Positions 55,179 to 64,000 are shown, counted from the first letter of the stretch. The stretch is DNA of 64,000 nucleotides from Flavobacterium shii (GCF_025847235.1 NZ_JAOZEW010000002.1:124001-188000); one strand, 5' to 3'. Notes: generated by a model not told the origin, from the letters alone. Made by a program: numbers and translations.

Positions 55179-55212
55179 ATTAAAGTCGATATAACTTTTA
55201 AATTAATTAAAC

Positions 55213-55758
55213 ATGAAAAAATTATTTATTTTACCGATTCTATTCCTTCTTTTTCTAACTTCTTGTAGTACCGTTAGTGTGTACTCAGATTATGATAAAT
55301 CTGTCGATTTTAATCGTTATAAAACATATGCCTATTTTAAAGCCGGTATTGATAAAGTAGAAATTTCTGACTTGGATAAAAGAAGGATTTTACGCGCTAT
55401 CGACGAGCAAATGGCTGCTAAAGGTTTTGCCAAAAGTGATAATCCAGATTTATTAATAAACATTTTTACAAAAGCCAGAGAAGAAGTGAATGTGAACCAG
55501 TTTAGTGCTGGTTGGGGTTATGGATGGGGATATGGGTGGAATCCTTACTTAATGATGGGAAACCAAACTTCTGTTACAACATCTACTCAAGGAACTTTAT
55601 ACATTGATTTCATCGATGCTAAGAAAAAAGAAATGATTTGGCAAGGTGAAGGTGTTGGATCCTTAACCCAACAAGGAGGAGATAAAAAAGATAAAATAGT
55701 AACTGATTTTGTGACTAAAATATTAGCACAATATCCTCCTGTAATTGCAAAAAAATAA
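55213..55758 (+). CDS. DUF4136 lipoprotein
   Basis: The 181-residue lipoprotein (signal LPILFLLFLTSC, Cys18) has the DUF4136 pattern: VYSDYDKSVDFNRYKTYAYF, KGFAKSDNPDLLINIFTKAR, a Gly/Trp/Tyr-rich insert (GWGYGWGYGWNPY), then GTLYIDFIDAKKKEMIWQGE and KIVTDFVTKILAQYPP. Function is unknown; it is anchored at the envelope. It starts 34 bases after hutU and may be co-transcribed, though the link is probably incidental. Confidence 0.88.
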   Translation: MKKLFILPILFLLFLTSCSTVSVYSDYDKSVDFNRYKTYAYFKAGIDKVEISDLDKRRILRAIDEQMAAKGFAKSDNPDLLINIFTKAREEVNVNQFSAGWGYGWGYGWNPYLMMGNQTSVTTSTQGTLYIDFIDAKKKEMIWQGEGVGSLTQQGGDKKDKIVTDFVTKILAQYPPVIAKK

Positions 55759-55788
55759 TCTTTTTTATTATTCTTATTAAATAATTAA

Positions 55789-55943
55789 TACATTTGTTTT
55801 TTCAAATAATAAATAATGACAAACTTAAATAACATTATTATCGCTATTAACATTATTGTAATTCTGCAATAATGGCGAGGTGTTATATAAATAAGTAAAC
55901 AAAATACAATTTATTAGAACCTCCCAAATCGGGAGGTTTTTTT
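55789..55943 (+). ncRNA. Candidate small transcript, with or without a micro-peptide
   Basis: An exact TAnnTTTG box (TACATTTG, 55789-55796) and a strong terminator (55918-55943) frame about 140 bases with no normal gene. Inside is an 18-codon frame (55816-55872, MTNLNNIIIAINIIVILQ), entirely hydrophobic after the first residues. It could be a small RNA, a leader for ilvA that ends early, or a transcript for a membrane micro-peptide. This is a sequence-based proposal only. Confidence 0.45.
55918..55943 (+). terminator. Terminator of the candidate small transcript
   Basis: The stem cctccc/gggagg with a 5-nt loop is followed by seven T. It is 160 bases after the DUF4136 stop and 99 bases before ilvA, too far from the former to be its obvious end. 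Confidence 0.85.
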
Positions 55944-56041
55944 ATTTTAATGGATGATTAAAAAATAGCCACGAATTATTTTCGTTTTAAACAATACAAA
56001 TTAGTGCTAATTCGTGAGATTCGTAGCAAAAAACAAACACA

Positions 56042-57286
56042 ATGAATTTATTTAATGAAGTAATTACAGCCAAAGAACAACTAAGCAAAGTAGTTGCCGC
56101 TACTCCACTAACACAAAACCTAAATCTCTCGGACGAGTTTAAATCGACTATTTTATTAAAAAGAGAGGATTTACAAATTGTACGTTCATATAAAATTAGA
56201 GGTGCTTATAATAAAATTTCATCGTTAAACACTACTGAAAAAGCAAAAGGCGTTGTTTGTGCAAGTGCAGGAAATCATGCTCAGGGTGTAGCCTACTCTT
56301 GTAATTTATTACAAATAAAAGGCAAGATTTATATGCCGAAAACAACTCCGAAACAAAAAGTAAAACAAGTACAATTATTCGGGAAATCATTTGTAGAAAT
56401 TGTGCTTATTGGCGATACTTTTGATGATGCTTATGCCTCTGCAACTGAAGATGCTGAAAAAAGTAACAAAATCCTTATTCATCCCTTTGATGATTTAAAA
56501 GTTATTGCAGGTCAAGGAACCGTAGGATTAGAAATTCTGGAATTCTACAAAGAACCTATAGATTATGTATTTGTTCCTATTGGCGGTGGCGGACTTGCAT
56601 CTGGACTTTCAGAAGTCTTTAAACATTTGAGTCCTGAAACTAAAATTATTGGGGTAGAACCCAAAGGGGCTCCATCGATGAAAACGGCTATTATTGATGG
56701 TAAAAACACACCATTAAAAACCATTGATAAATTTGTAGATGGCGCAGCGGTAAAACAAGTTGGCGATATGACTTTTGATATTTGCCGTAAAAACTTAGAT
56801 GATATTATTCTTGTTCCCGAAGGCAAAGTTTGTACTACGATTTTACGTTTGTATAATGAAGAAGCGATGGTTGTAGAACCTGCCGGAGCATTAACCATTG
56901 CTGCATTAGACTTTTATAAAGACAAAATAAAAGGAAAAACGGTAGTTTGTGTTGTAAGTGGAAGTAATAATGATATTGAGCGTACTGCCGAAATAAAAGA
57001 ACGTTCCCTACTCTATGAAGGATTAATGCATTACTTTATGATTCAGTTTCCACAACGTCCTGGTGCGCTTAAAGAATTTGTAAATGACATTCTAGGTCCC
57101 AATGATGATATCACTTATTTTCAATTTGCCAAGAAAAACAGTCGAGAGGTTGGTTCAGTTATAGTTGGATTAGAACTTAAAAACAAAAAAGACATCGTGA
57201 ATATTAAAACCAATATGGTTACCAAAGGATTTGAATTTCAATATCTCAATGAAAATCAAGATTTATACGCGCAACTAATTGGGTAA
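56042..57286 (+). CDS. ilvA: Threonine dehydratase (threonine ammonia-lyase)
   Basis: Deaminates threonine to 2-oxobutanoate for isoleucine synthesis. The 414 residues have the PLP lysine Lys51 in VRSYKIRGAYNKISSL, ASAGNHAQGVAYSC, and the phosphate loop PIGGGGLASGLSEV. A C-terminal ACT-like regulatory region (about 325-414, MHYFMIQFPQRPGALKEFVN) is present and shorter than the double-ACT form of E. coli. The other ilv genes are not in the window. A catabolic isoform is the alternative, but that form usually lacks the C-terminal domain. Confidence 0.93.
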   Translation: MNLFNEVITAKEQLSKVVAATPLTQNLNLSDEFKSTILLKREDLQIVRSYKIRGAYNKISSLNTTEKAKGVVCASAGNHAQGVAYSCNLLQIKGKIYMPKTTPKQKVKQVQLFGKSFVEIVLIGDTFDDAYASATEDAEKSNKILIHPFDDLKVIAGQGTVGLEILEFYKEPIDYVFVPIGGGGLASGLSEVFKHLSPETKIIGVEPKGAPSMKTAIIDGKNTPLKTIDKFVDGAAVKQVGDMTFDICRKNLDDIILVPEGKVCTTILRLYNEEAMVVEPAGALTIAALDFYKDKIKGKTVVCVVSGSNNDIERTAEIKERSLLYEGLMHYFMIQFPQRPGALKEFVNDILGPNDDITYFQFAKKNSREVGSVIVGLELKNKKDIVNIKTNMVTKGFEFQYLNENQDLYAQLIG

Positions 57287-57290
57287 AAAT

Positions 57291-57326
57291 AAAAAATGCT
57301 GTCTGATTCTCAGACAGCATTTTTAA
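57291..57326. terminator. Bidirectional terminator between ilvA and the GH30 gene
   Basis: The stem aaaaatgctgtctg/cagacagcattttt with a 5-nt loop lies between the two convergent genes. Confidence 0.92.
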
Positions 57327-57348
57327 AACCAACTCAATTTTAACTAAT

Positions 57349-59496
57349 CTATTCTTTAATGATTTTTTTGGAGTGTGTTCCTTTTTCATCATTGATTTTT
57401 ACAATATAAATCCCTTTAGACAATTTAGAAATATCTATTTGTGCCTCTTTTGTACTTGCTAAATCATATTCTTTTTTCAAGACAATCTGTCCAGTTACCG
57501 AATATATTTGTACTTCTCCATGACCAGAATAAGTACTGTTTATTTTTAACGAATTCCCTTTTGCGTAGACAAAAACCGACTCGCCCTCTTCTACAAAAAG
57601 TGGCTGTTCGGCAATGTTTTTAGCAGTAGATTCTACTTGAACAAATTGCCATTGCTGGTTTAAACCTGAACCATATGCCCATACTTGAATATTAGCACCA
57701 TTGGCAGTCGAAACATTTTCGACATCAAGTGATTTCCCGCTATTCACATTAATTATGCTATAATATCCTGAACCAATATCGGTAATTGTCCATTTAAATT
57801 CATTTGAGTTTACCAAAGATCTTTGCACCACTTTTACACCGTCACCAGTTCCGTTATTTTCGGTTGCCAGATACATTTGAGTTGATTTCACGATGATGTA
57901 ATAATTTCCACTCCCGTCTGATACAAATTTCCAACGTTGGTTATTTCCTCCTCCATTTGTAATATCATATTGCTGAATGCGGCTTCCACTTATAGTCGAA
58001 TTATCGGCAACATCTAGTCCTTTATTACTATTTCTAGAAATAATATTATAATATCCAGGAAATGCAGGCGTCGGTGTTCCTCCAGATGACCAATTAAATG
58101 TCACTGCAGATGATCCCGGAACAGTATAATTAAATGCAGATGATCCGGAAACTATCTTGATTGTATTACTTGTAGAACCTTGATTGTAAACTAAAAGAGC
58201 CACAGAACCATCAGGATTACGAAATCCTGAAGAAACTATCGTACTATTTGTGCTGGATGTTGCAACACGAAATGCCCCAGGTTTTACAAACTTTGATATT
58301 TGCCCAATAATATAATAAGCAACATTACGTGTGTAACTTGTCGAATTATTTATCGTCACTGCTCCTAAACAGGTTGTACAACCTCCTGGAGTATGTGGAC
58401 CTAAACTCGGATTATTTGCCACATTCCACTCCAGAACTGTTTTTGCCCAATTATTTGTAGCGCCAACTACAACATTTTGCATATGCCAGCCAAAATCTCC
58501 CGAAAAACTTCCGTTTGGTCCAGTATATTGCTCTGTAAAATAGACATTTTTATTTGTCGCATTTCTCACCGTAGACATCGCCGAGATATTCCCTGCATAC
58601 AAATGAAATGCTGCACCTTCGGCATAGCTGCTATTATTAAGAACATCTATTGCATAGGCAGTATTATCACAATTATGATCAAAAGCTATAATTCTTATTC
58701 CACCATATCCGGCTGCTGCCATTTGTGGACCAAGCTGAGAATTAATAAAATTCTTTTGCTCTGTAGAATTCATTAAAAGACTTGGTTCATTGTTTGGGTT
58801 TTCCGGCTCGTTTTGAGGTGTAATTCCCCATATGTTTATTCCTTGTGCCTTCATAGCATCAAAATATTTTACAAAATATCTCGCATAAGCAGCATAATAT
58901 TGTGTTTGCAAAGATCCGCCAACCCACGAGTTATTAGTTTTCATCCAGCGTGGTGCTGACCAAGGAGTTGCTAATATTTTTATATTAGGATTTATAAGCA
59001 ATATCTTTTTTATAATCGGAATTAAATAAGTAGCATCGGGTCCTGCAAGACTAAAATTATTCATATTTACATCTCCCGCAGTTTCATTATAACTATAAGA
59101 TGAACTACTTAAATCTGAAGCTCCAATACTTATACGTACTACATTTGCATTTAAACCTGTAGTAGGATTATATAAATCATTAAGCAATGCATTTTGTTGA
59201 GTCGCTGCCATTGCAGTTATCACCTCAGCGCTTCCTTCGGTAAGAGTGTAACCAAATCCGTCCATCGTTTGGTACGTAGTACCTGTATTAATAGTTACAG
59301 TTGATGGGTTTGAACCCGAATTTGTACCAAAACTTACATTGCCCTGTTGTTGTAATAATTTGGTTTGATCACCAGTAGTCATCCACGGCGTAACGGTCTG
59401 CGCTTCTAATTTTGAAATAAACGAAACAATAACGACGAAAAACATCATTATTATTTTACATCCTTCTTCTTTAAATTTTTTAGTAATTTTTTTCAT
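57349..59496 (-). CDS. GH30 glycoside hydrolase with ricin-type lectin and T9SS tail
   Basis: The 715-residue secreted enzyme has an N-terminal signal (about 1-32), a GH30 catalytic domain (about 40-475; YQTMDGFGYTLTEGSAEVI; acid/base Glu230 in ITPQNEPENPNNEP; nucleophile Glu322 in VYFTEQYTGP), a ricin B-type/CBM13 domain (about 478-625, GYYNIISRNSNKGLDVADNS and repeats of QW-type motifs) and a type IX secretion C-terminal domain (about 640-715, ending GIYIVKINDEKGTHSKKIIK). GH30 members with this layout act as glucosylceramidases or beta-1,6-glucanases, which would target fungal or oomycete walls. The substrate is inferred. Confidence 0.92.
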   Translation of the reverse strand: MKKITKKFKEEGCKIIMMFFVVIVSFISKLEAQTVTPWMTTGDQTKLLQQQGNVSFGTNSGSNPSTVTINTGTTYQTMDGFGYTLTEGSAEVITAMAATQQNALLNDLYNPTTGLNANVVRISIGASDLSSSSYSYNETAGDVNMNNFSLAGPDATYLIPIIKKILLINPNIKILATPWSAPRWMKTNNSWVGGSLQTQYYAAYARYFVKYFDAMKAQGINIWGITPQNEPENPNNEPSLLMNSTEQKNFINSQLGPQMAAAGYGGIRIIAFDHNCDNTAYAIDVLNNSSYAEGAAFHLYAGNISAMSTVRNATNKNVYFTEQYTGPNGSFSGDFGWHMQNVVVGATNNWAKTVLEWNVANNPSLGPHTPGGCTTCLGAVTINNSTSYTRNVAYYIIGQISKFVKPGAFRVATSSTNSTIVSSGFRNPDGSVALLVYNQGSTSNTIKIVSGSSAFNYTVPGSSAVTFNWSSGGTPTPAFPGYYNIISRNSNKGLDVADNSTISGSRIQQYDITNGGGNNQRWKFVSDGSGNYYIIVKSTQMYLATENNGTGDGVKVVQRSLVNSNEFKWTITDIGSGYYSIINVNSGKSLDVENVSTANGANIQVWAYGSGLNQQWQFVQVESTAKNIAEQPLFVEEGESVFVYAKGNSLKINSTYSGHGEVQIYSVTGQIVLKKEYDLASTKEAQIDISKLSKGIYIVKINDEKGTHSKKIIKE

Positions 59497-59858
59497 TTTT
59501 TGTAGGTTTTTAATAATTTGGATTAATTAAAAAATTTCTGTTATTTTTATTAATATCATGTAATATTATGTTAATTTTAATCAAAACAATAATTTAAAAG
59601 CATTACAAAAACACATCAAATAATAAACTTTACACTACAAAAACCCATCTTAAAACAACAAAAAAGCATTAATTATAAGCTTTTAAAACCTTTCATAAAC
59701 ATACAAATGAAATAACTATTTACTCATCAAACAGCTAAATCTCTTTAAAACAGAATTACAGCTTTATTCGTACAAATTTTTAGATTCATTTAACTAGTCA
59801 AAATGGTTAAACACTATATTATATCGTATTTTTGCATATAATTTTTTTATATAAAAAC
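59497..59858. other. 362-base gap between divergent GH30 and haemoglobin genes
   Basis: Very AT-rich. It contains the exact TAnnTTTG box of the haemoglobin gene near its right end and no clear minus-strand box for the GH30 gene. I see no open frame or strong hairpin. Confidence 0.5.
59827..59834 (+). promoter_or_regulatory. Promoter -7 box for the truncated haemoglobin gene
   Basis: TATTTTTG matches TAnnTTTG exactly, 25 bases before the ATG at 59859. It also argues against an upstream start at 59832, which would fall inside this box. Confidence 0.7.
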
Positions 59859-60245
59859 ATGGCAATTCACGATATAACTACTATAGAAGACATAAAATTA
59901 TTAGTAAACACCTTTTACGATAAAGTACAGAAAGACACTTACATTGGAGTCATTTTCAATGAGAAGATTCAGAAAAGATGGCCGGAACATCTGGAAAAAA
60001 TGTATAAATTCTGGCAAACCATTTTATTAGAACAACACACTTATTCAGGAAGCCCATTTCCTCCACACAAACATTTACCTGTTGATCAATCACATTTTGA
60101 CAGATGGATGGAAATTTTCACAGAAACTGTTGATAGTCTTTTTAAAGGAATTGTTGCTGAAGAAGCCAAAGTTCGTGCAGCTAATATGGCCTATATGTTT
60201 AATTACAAAATTGAATATTTTAGGAATTTAGAAAAGAAATTATAA
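59859..60245 (+). CDS. Group III truncated haemoglobin
   Basis: The 128-residue single-domain globin starts at MAIHDITTIEDIKLLVNTFY. It has the 2-on-2 globin pattern with FNEKIQKRWPEHLEKMYKFW, PFPPHKHLPVDQSHFDRWME (proximal His region) and FKGIVAEEAKVRAANMAYMF. Group III (trHbP) proteins bind O2 or NO; their role is often detoxification or microaerobic redox sensing. It has its own promoter and is followed by a 228-base gap. Confidence 0.93.
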   Translation: MAIHDITTIEDIKLLVNTFYDKVQKDTYIGVIFNEKIQKRWPEHLEKMYKFWQTILLEQHTYSGSPFPPHKHLPVDQSHFDRWMEIFTETVDSLFKGIVAEEAKVRAANMAYMFNYKIEYFRNLEKKL

Positions 60246-60473
60246 ATAGTTGTAATCTATAGTTTACAAATGAAATTAATTCATAAACCTGAACTAAGAT
60301 CTAAAAAAAACCTTACAAAACTCAAAAAATCATTTCTGATTTTGACAAAGAATTTAAAAAACTAAAGTAAGTTTCAAATTTCTTATCAAAATGATAATGC
60401 AAAAAATTACTAATAAAGCTAAAAATAGCTTGATAAATTCGTAATTTCGCAGAAGAACTACAACGATTTCGAA

Positions 60474-62231
60474 ATGAACCCAACTATTGAAACAAATCCA
60501 TTATTGGACAGGTTGCCTAAACACTTAAAGCAATTTATTAAACCACAAGATTATAGCGATTATACGCCAATTAATCAAGCGGTTTGGAGATATGTAATGC
60601 GTAAGAATGTTGACTATTTATCTAAAGTTGCTCACCATTCATATCTAGATGGATTAAAGAAAACTGGAATCGAAATCAATAATATTCCAAGTATGTATGG
60701 CATGAACCGAATTTTAACCGAAATTGGTTGGGCTGCTGTAGCAGTTGACGGTTTCATTCCGCCAAATGCATTTATGGAATTCCAAGCTTACAATGTCTTG
60801 GTAATTGCTTCGGATATTCGTCAGCTAGAACATATTGAATATACTCCCGCACCCGATATTATTCACGAAGGTGCCGGTCACGCTCCTATTATTGCTAATC
60901 CTGAATATGCCGAATACTTACGTCGTTTTGGTGAGATTGGTTGCAAAGCCATTTCTTCGCACAAAGATTACCAAATGTATGAAGCGATAAGATTGCTTTC
61001 GATTTTAAAAGAAGCCGAAGGAACTCCACAAGCCGATATCGATCAAGCCGAAAAAGCAGTTGAAGATTTGCAAAACAATATGGGCGAATTGTCTGAAATG
61101 GCACAAATAAGAAACTTACATTGGTGGACTGTTGAATATGGCTTAATTGGCACAATCGAAAATCCTAAAATTTATGGAGCTGGTTTATTATCATCAATCG
61201 GAGAAAGCGCTTGGTGTATGACGGATAACGTGATTAAAATCCCTTACGATATCTCGGCTGCAAACCAGAGTTTTGATATTACAAAATTGCAACCTCAACT
61301 ATATGTTACGCCTACTTTTGCCCATTTAAGTCTTATTCTTGAAGAATTTGCTAATAAAATGGCTTTACGTACAGGAGGTATCTCGGGAATTGAGAAATTA
61401 ATAAATTCGAATGCTTTAGGCACAATAGAACTAAGCACAGGTTTACAAATTTCTGGTGTTTTTACCAATGTTATTGAAGCTGATGGAAAGCCTATTTATA
61501 TACAAACAACAGGAAAAACAGCATTATCTTACCGCGAAAAAGAATTAGTTGGTCACGGAACGCTAACACATCCTGAAGGTTTTGGTAGTCCTATCGGAAA
61601 ATTAAAAGGCTTTAATCTTGCTATTGAAGACATGAGTCCGATGGATTTGTATGCTTACAAAATTGTCGAAAATGAAAATGTCAAACTAGAATTTGAAGGT
61701 GGTATTATTGTAGAAGGAGAAATCATTACCGGTTCTAGAAATTTACATGGCGAAATTATTTTAATCAGTTTTAAAAACTGTACCGTAACTCACGGAAATA
61801 CTATTTTGTTTAAACCTGAATGGGGGAATTATGACATGGCAATTGGCAAGAAAGTAGTTTCGGCATTTTCTGGTCCAGCCGATGTAAATAGTTTTGATCT
61901 AATAGATTCTATTCCGAAGACAAAAACTATCAAAGCCAAACATTCTAAAGAACGTGATGAGCTTGAAGAATTATACCAACAGGTTAGAACCATCAGAGAA
62001 ACCAATTCTCACGAAACATTACTGACTTCTGTATTTGAGAAAATAAAAGCTAATCATACTAATGATTGGTTATTATCTGTAGAAATTACTGAACTTTTAA
62101 AGAACAGTAATCAACCTCAATTACTACAAGAAGTATTGGCCCATCTTGAAAACTTAAAATCAAAAAGACCTAAAGTTGCGCATTTAATTGCTGGAGGTTT
62201 AGATTTAATTTTTGATAAGGAAAAGTGTTAA
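60474..62231 (+). CDS. phhA: Aromatic amino acid hydroxylase (phenylalanine 4-monooxygenase)
   Basis: Pterin-dependent iron hydroxylase converting phenylalanine to tyrosine. The 585 residues contain the iron motif IIHEGAGHAPIIANPEYAEY (His131, His136, later Glu in the FGEIGC region), with LHWWTVEYGLIG, IYGAGLLSSIGESAW and TPTFAHLSLILEEFANKMAL downstream. Typical bacterial enzymes have about 260-300 residues. The extra 290 C-terminal residues (from about 300) are a separate beta-rich and helical region seen in flavobacterial long forms and not assigned. A C-terminal regulatory role is speculative. Confidence 0.92.
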   Translation: MNPTIETNPLLDRLPKHLKQFIKPQDYSDYTPINQAVWRYVMRKNVDYLSKVAHHSYLDGLKKTGIEINNIPSMYGMNRILTEIGWAAVAVDGFIPPNAFMEFQAYNVLVIASDIRQLEHIEYTPAPDIIHEGAGHAPIIANPEYAEYLRRFGEIGCKAISSHKDYQMYEAIRLLSILKEAEGTPQADIDQAEKAVEDLQNNMGELSEMAQIRNLHWWTVEYGLIGTIENPKIYGAGLLSSIGESAWCMTDNVIKIPYDISAANQSFDITKLQPQLYVTPTFAHLSLILEEFANKMALRTGGISGIEKLINSNALGTIELSTGLQISGVFTNVIEADGKPIYIQTTGKTALSYREKELVGHGTLTHPEGFGSPIGKLKGFNLAIEDMSPMDLYAYKIVENENVKLEFEGGIIVEGEIITGSRNLHGEIILISFKNCTVTHGNTILFKPEWGNYDMAIGKKVVSAFSGPADVNSFDLIDSIPKTKTIKAKHSKERDELEELYQQVRTIRETNSHETLLTSVFEKIKANHTNDWLLSVEITELLKNSNQPQLLQEVLAHLENLKSKRPKVAHLIAGGLDLIFDKEKC

Positions 62232-62252
62232 AAAGAGACTTTTATTTATAAA

Positions 62253-62355
62253 CTTGTCTTTCCGAGGAACGAGGAATCTCCACGAGTAGCTCTACAACGG
62301 AGAAATACTTTGTGTTAGTTTCTTGTGGAGATTCCTCGTTCCTCGGAAAGACAAG
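62253..62355. repeat. 31-bp perfect inverted repeat element
   Basis: The arms (62253-62283 and 62325-62355) match perfectly over 31 bp and enclose 41 bases. They contain ttccgaggaacgaggaatct and its complement. It is followed immediately by cttcgactccgctcag (62365-62380), which is a fragment of another dispersed repeat with a near copy in the 37.5-kb gap. The unit lies between phhA and DUF4230, convergent genes, and can form a very long hairpin acting as a terminator. Confidence 0.85.
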
Positions 62356-62442
62356 ATTGCGGTACTTCGACTCCGCTCAGCATGACAAGATTGAGAGAAA
62401 AACTTTGTGCCTTTGCTACTTTGAACCTTTACACCTAGATTT

Positions 62443-63063
62443 TTACAACTTCAAATCGTTACTAAGCTCAGTTTCGTTTTGAATTGTTTTACCATCATAT
62501 TGTAGTTTCCAACCCATAGTATTTGTCAGGATTAGAATCTTAGACAATTCGCTAATCAGTCGGTTTTGTGCATTTGCTTTAAGCGAAGATTTCTCTATTT
62601 TCTTAGCCAAACTCTCTTTTACCGATTTGTTTATTTTATTATAATCATCTCCTGTAAACGCATTTAACTGACTTTGCTCAACATTATAATATTGAATATC
62701 GGGATTGATTGTAATTTCTTCTTTTGGAATCGATATAATTTTTATGACTTTATTTTTTTCGTCAATTTCATATTTCATTTTATGCAAATCGTAGGCAACT
62801 GTAACATTTGCATTCACTATAATTAATGCTTTCTTTTCGAAAGAAATCATGTCTAGCAAATACTTATTTGAGTTTTTATAGGTCACTACTTCAGAGAAAT
62901 GACCTTCGGTAACTACTAGTTTTCCAACATTTACAATTTGTTGCTGTATCAAATTGGTATTGTAATCCAAAGTCGATGCATCATTTTTCTTGAATTCACA
63001 ATATCTAAATGCAAGAACAATTCCGACTATGATTACGATTCCGATTAAAACTCTTTTCAGCAT
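62443..63063 (-). CDS. DUF4230 family protein, membrane-anchored
   Basis: The 206-residue protein has an N-terminal transmembrane anchor (about 5-20, VLIGIVIIVGIVLAFRY) and the DUF4230 core: VGKLVVTEGHFSEVVTY, ALIIVNANVTVAYDLHKMKY, VIKIISIPKEEITINPDIQY and NQNRLISELSK-like helices. The fold is probably an SPFH-like or periplasmic beta domain, but function is unknown. It is a monocistronic gene convergent with phhA. Confidence 0.87.
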   Translation of the reverse strand: MLKRVLIGIVIIVGIVLAFRYCEFKKNDASTLDYNTNLIQQQIVNVGKLVVTEGHFSEVVTYKNSNKYLLDMISFEKKALIIVNANVTVAYDLHKMKYEIDEKNKVIKIISIPKEEITINPDIQYYNVEQSQLNAFTGDDYNKINKSVKESLAKKIEKSSLKANAQNRLISELSKILILTNTMGWKLQYDGKTIQNETELSNDLKL

Positions 63064-63123
63064 AATTCTATTTTAGTGATGTCTATTATTAAGCCAATTT
63101 AGTGATTTTTTTAGAAAACATCA

Positions 63124-64000
63124 CTACCCTTTATTTATGTTATCTATAACTTCTTTAAGAATTTTCAAACTTTTCATCTTATCCTGATGATCAAAAATTG
63201 GACTTGTAATCATCAATTCATCTATACGAGAATGATCTATGAACTGTTTTAAATCTTTTTCTAATTTCTCTTTACTTCCTGTAAAAGTACAAGCTGTCAT
63301 TTGATCTACATGAAACTTCTCTTCTTCACTCATTAATCCTTCTAATGTTGCCAGTGGTGGTTGCATTGGTTTCCTATTGTTACGTATTAAACCTAGAAAC
63401 ATCTGATATAAAGTAGTCGATAAAACTTCGGCCTCTTCATTAGTATCTGCTCCAATAGCATTTACGCATGCCATTGTTTTTGGACTTTTTAGATATTTTG
63501 AAGGAATAAAATTCTCCCGATAAAACTCGAATGCCTGTAACATCATTCTTGGTGCAAAATGTCCAGCAAATGCATATGGTAATCCTTTGGCAGCAGCAAG
63601 AGAGGCACTATCCATACTTGAGCCTAATATCCAAACGGGCACATCTGTCCCTTCGGCAGGAAAAGCACGTACTTTTGCGGAAGCATTATCTGGTGAAAAA
63701 TAATCATGAATTACCTGTACATTTCTTGGAAATTGCTGTGATTGCGCATAAAAATCTTCGCGAATAGCTTGCGCAGTTAGAGAATCTGTACCTGGTGCTC
63801 TCCCCAATCCCAAATCAATTCTATTAGGGTAAAGTGTTGCCAAAGTTCCAAATTGCTCTGCAATTATAAGTGGCGAATGATTTGGAAGCATTATTCCTCC
63901 TGATCCCACACGAATATTTTGGGTTTGACTTGCAACATATCCAATTAAAATAACGGTTGCTGTACTTGCTACGTGAGCCATATTATGATGTTCGGCCAGC
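63124..64000 (-). CDS. LLM class flavin-dependent oxidoreductase, 5' end outside the window
   Basis: Bacterial-luciferase-like monooxygenase of the long-chain alkane/F420-FMN superfamily. The visible part ends [18 protein letters not shown] and continues beyond the window edge. Codons before the internal Met at 63981 read [20 protein letters not shown], the usual WLAEHHNM region, so the true start lies outside. Other motifs: [40 protein letters not shown] and [20 protein letters not shown]. The gene is therefore partial here. Confidence 0.9.
   Translation of the reverse strand, partial: LAEHHNMAHVASTATVILIGYVASQTQNIRVGSGGIMLPNHSPLIIAEQFGTLATLYPNRIDLGLGRAPGTDSLTAQAIREDFYAQSQQFPRNVQVIHDYFSPDNASAKVRAFPAEGTDVPVWILGSSMDSASLAAAKGLPYAFAGHFAPRMMLQAFEFYRENFIPSKYLKSPKTMACVNAIGADTNEEAEVLSTTLYQMFLGLIRNNRKPMQPPLATLEGLMSEEEKFHVDQMTACTFTGSKEKLEKDLKQFIDHSRIDELMITSPIFDHQDKMKSLKILKEVIDNINKG

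Noticed and set aside
60246..60473. Fragment of a small gene before phhA (frame ending SDFDKEFKKLK)
   Set aside because: The short frame has no start codon and no repeat or family evidence, so a degraded gene cannot be claimed.

Overview
The window looks like a chromosomal segment of a Flavobacterium-like bacterium (phylum Bacteroidota). The evidence is the low GC content, repeated TAnnTTTG (-7) promoter boxes, start codons that mostly lack Shine-Dalgarno sequences, a type IX secretion C-terminal tail on a glycosidase, and many Bacteroidota-typical families (DUF2851, DUF3467, DUF4230, DUF4136, putative porin, long aromatic amino acid hydroxylase). Most of it is housekeeping chromosome. There is no rRNA operon, CRISPR array, prophage or intact transposase.

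Layout. 0.3-3.6 kb: alpha-amylase lipoprotein and prfC. 3.8-19.2 kb, all minus strand and read right to left: rpsU, xerC-like recombinase, hpf, tRNA-Thr(TGT), tRNA-Tyr, tRNA-Thr(GGT), tuf, tRNA-Trp, secE, nusG, rplK, rplA, rplJ, rplL, rpoB, rpoC and a DUF3467 gene. This is a nearly continuous translation/transcription super-cluster with hairpins between several cistrons. 19.5-30.5 kb: acyl-CoA dehydrogenase, a ComEA-like helix-hairpin-helix protein, an amino-acid permease, PspC-like, DUF2851, a DnaQ-like exonuclease, a cystathionine-beta-synthase-like enzyme, a putative porin, rnhB and DUF3861.

30.5-35.1 kb is a stress/redox-flavoured regulatory stretch. It has a divergent NmrA-type reductase/HxlR pair, then an epimerase-MBL hydrolase-AraC operon preceded by a 17-bp direct repeat. 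35.2-39.6 kb: lipB, two paralogous lipoproteins and lysS. 39.6-41.1 kb is the decayed accessory patch: a probably frameshifted membrane gene, a dead ParE/RelE-type toxin-antitoxin pair, and a 250-bp inverted-repeat element that appears to sit inside a terminator hairpin. 41.1-44.3 kb: a D-lactate-dehydrogenase-like enzyme, a glycerophosphodiesterase and a DUF4274 protein.

44.5-48.4 kb is the most interesting gene set: a small Cys/His protein, an MbnP-family lipoprotein, an MbnH/MauG-like di-heme peroxidase and a predicted outer-membrane protein with a CDACGC motif. Together they suggest a copper-handling system that makes or uses a kynurenine-dependent site. 48.5-64 kb: a periplasmic Spy/CpxP-like protein, hemL, a glucosaminidase-ACC deaminase operon, a DUF5522 mini-gene, hutU, a DUF4136 lipoprotein, a candidate small transcript, ilvA, a T9SS-secreted GH30 glycosidase, a group III truncated haemoglobin, phenylalanine hydroxylase, DUF4230, and the 3' part of an LLM flavin oxidoreductase cut by the window end.

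No clear new multi-gene defence or mobile system is visible. The best leads are the MbnP/MbnH locus, the strong Shine-Dalgarno in front of rpsU, the terminator-targeting element, the toxin-antitoxin pair in which one substitution explains two lesions, and the candidate small RNA/micro-peptide near 55.8 kb.
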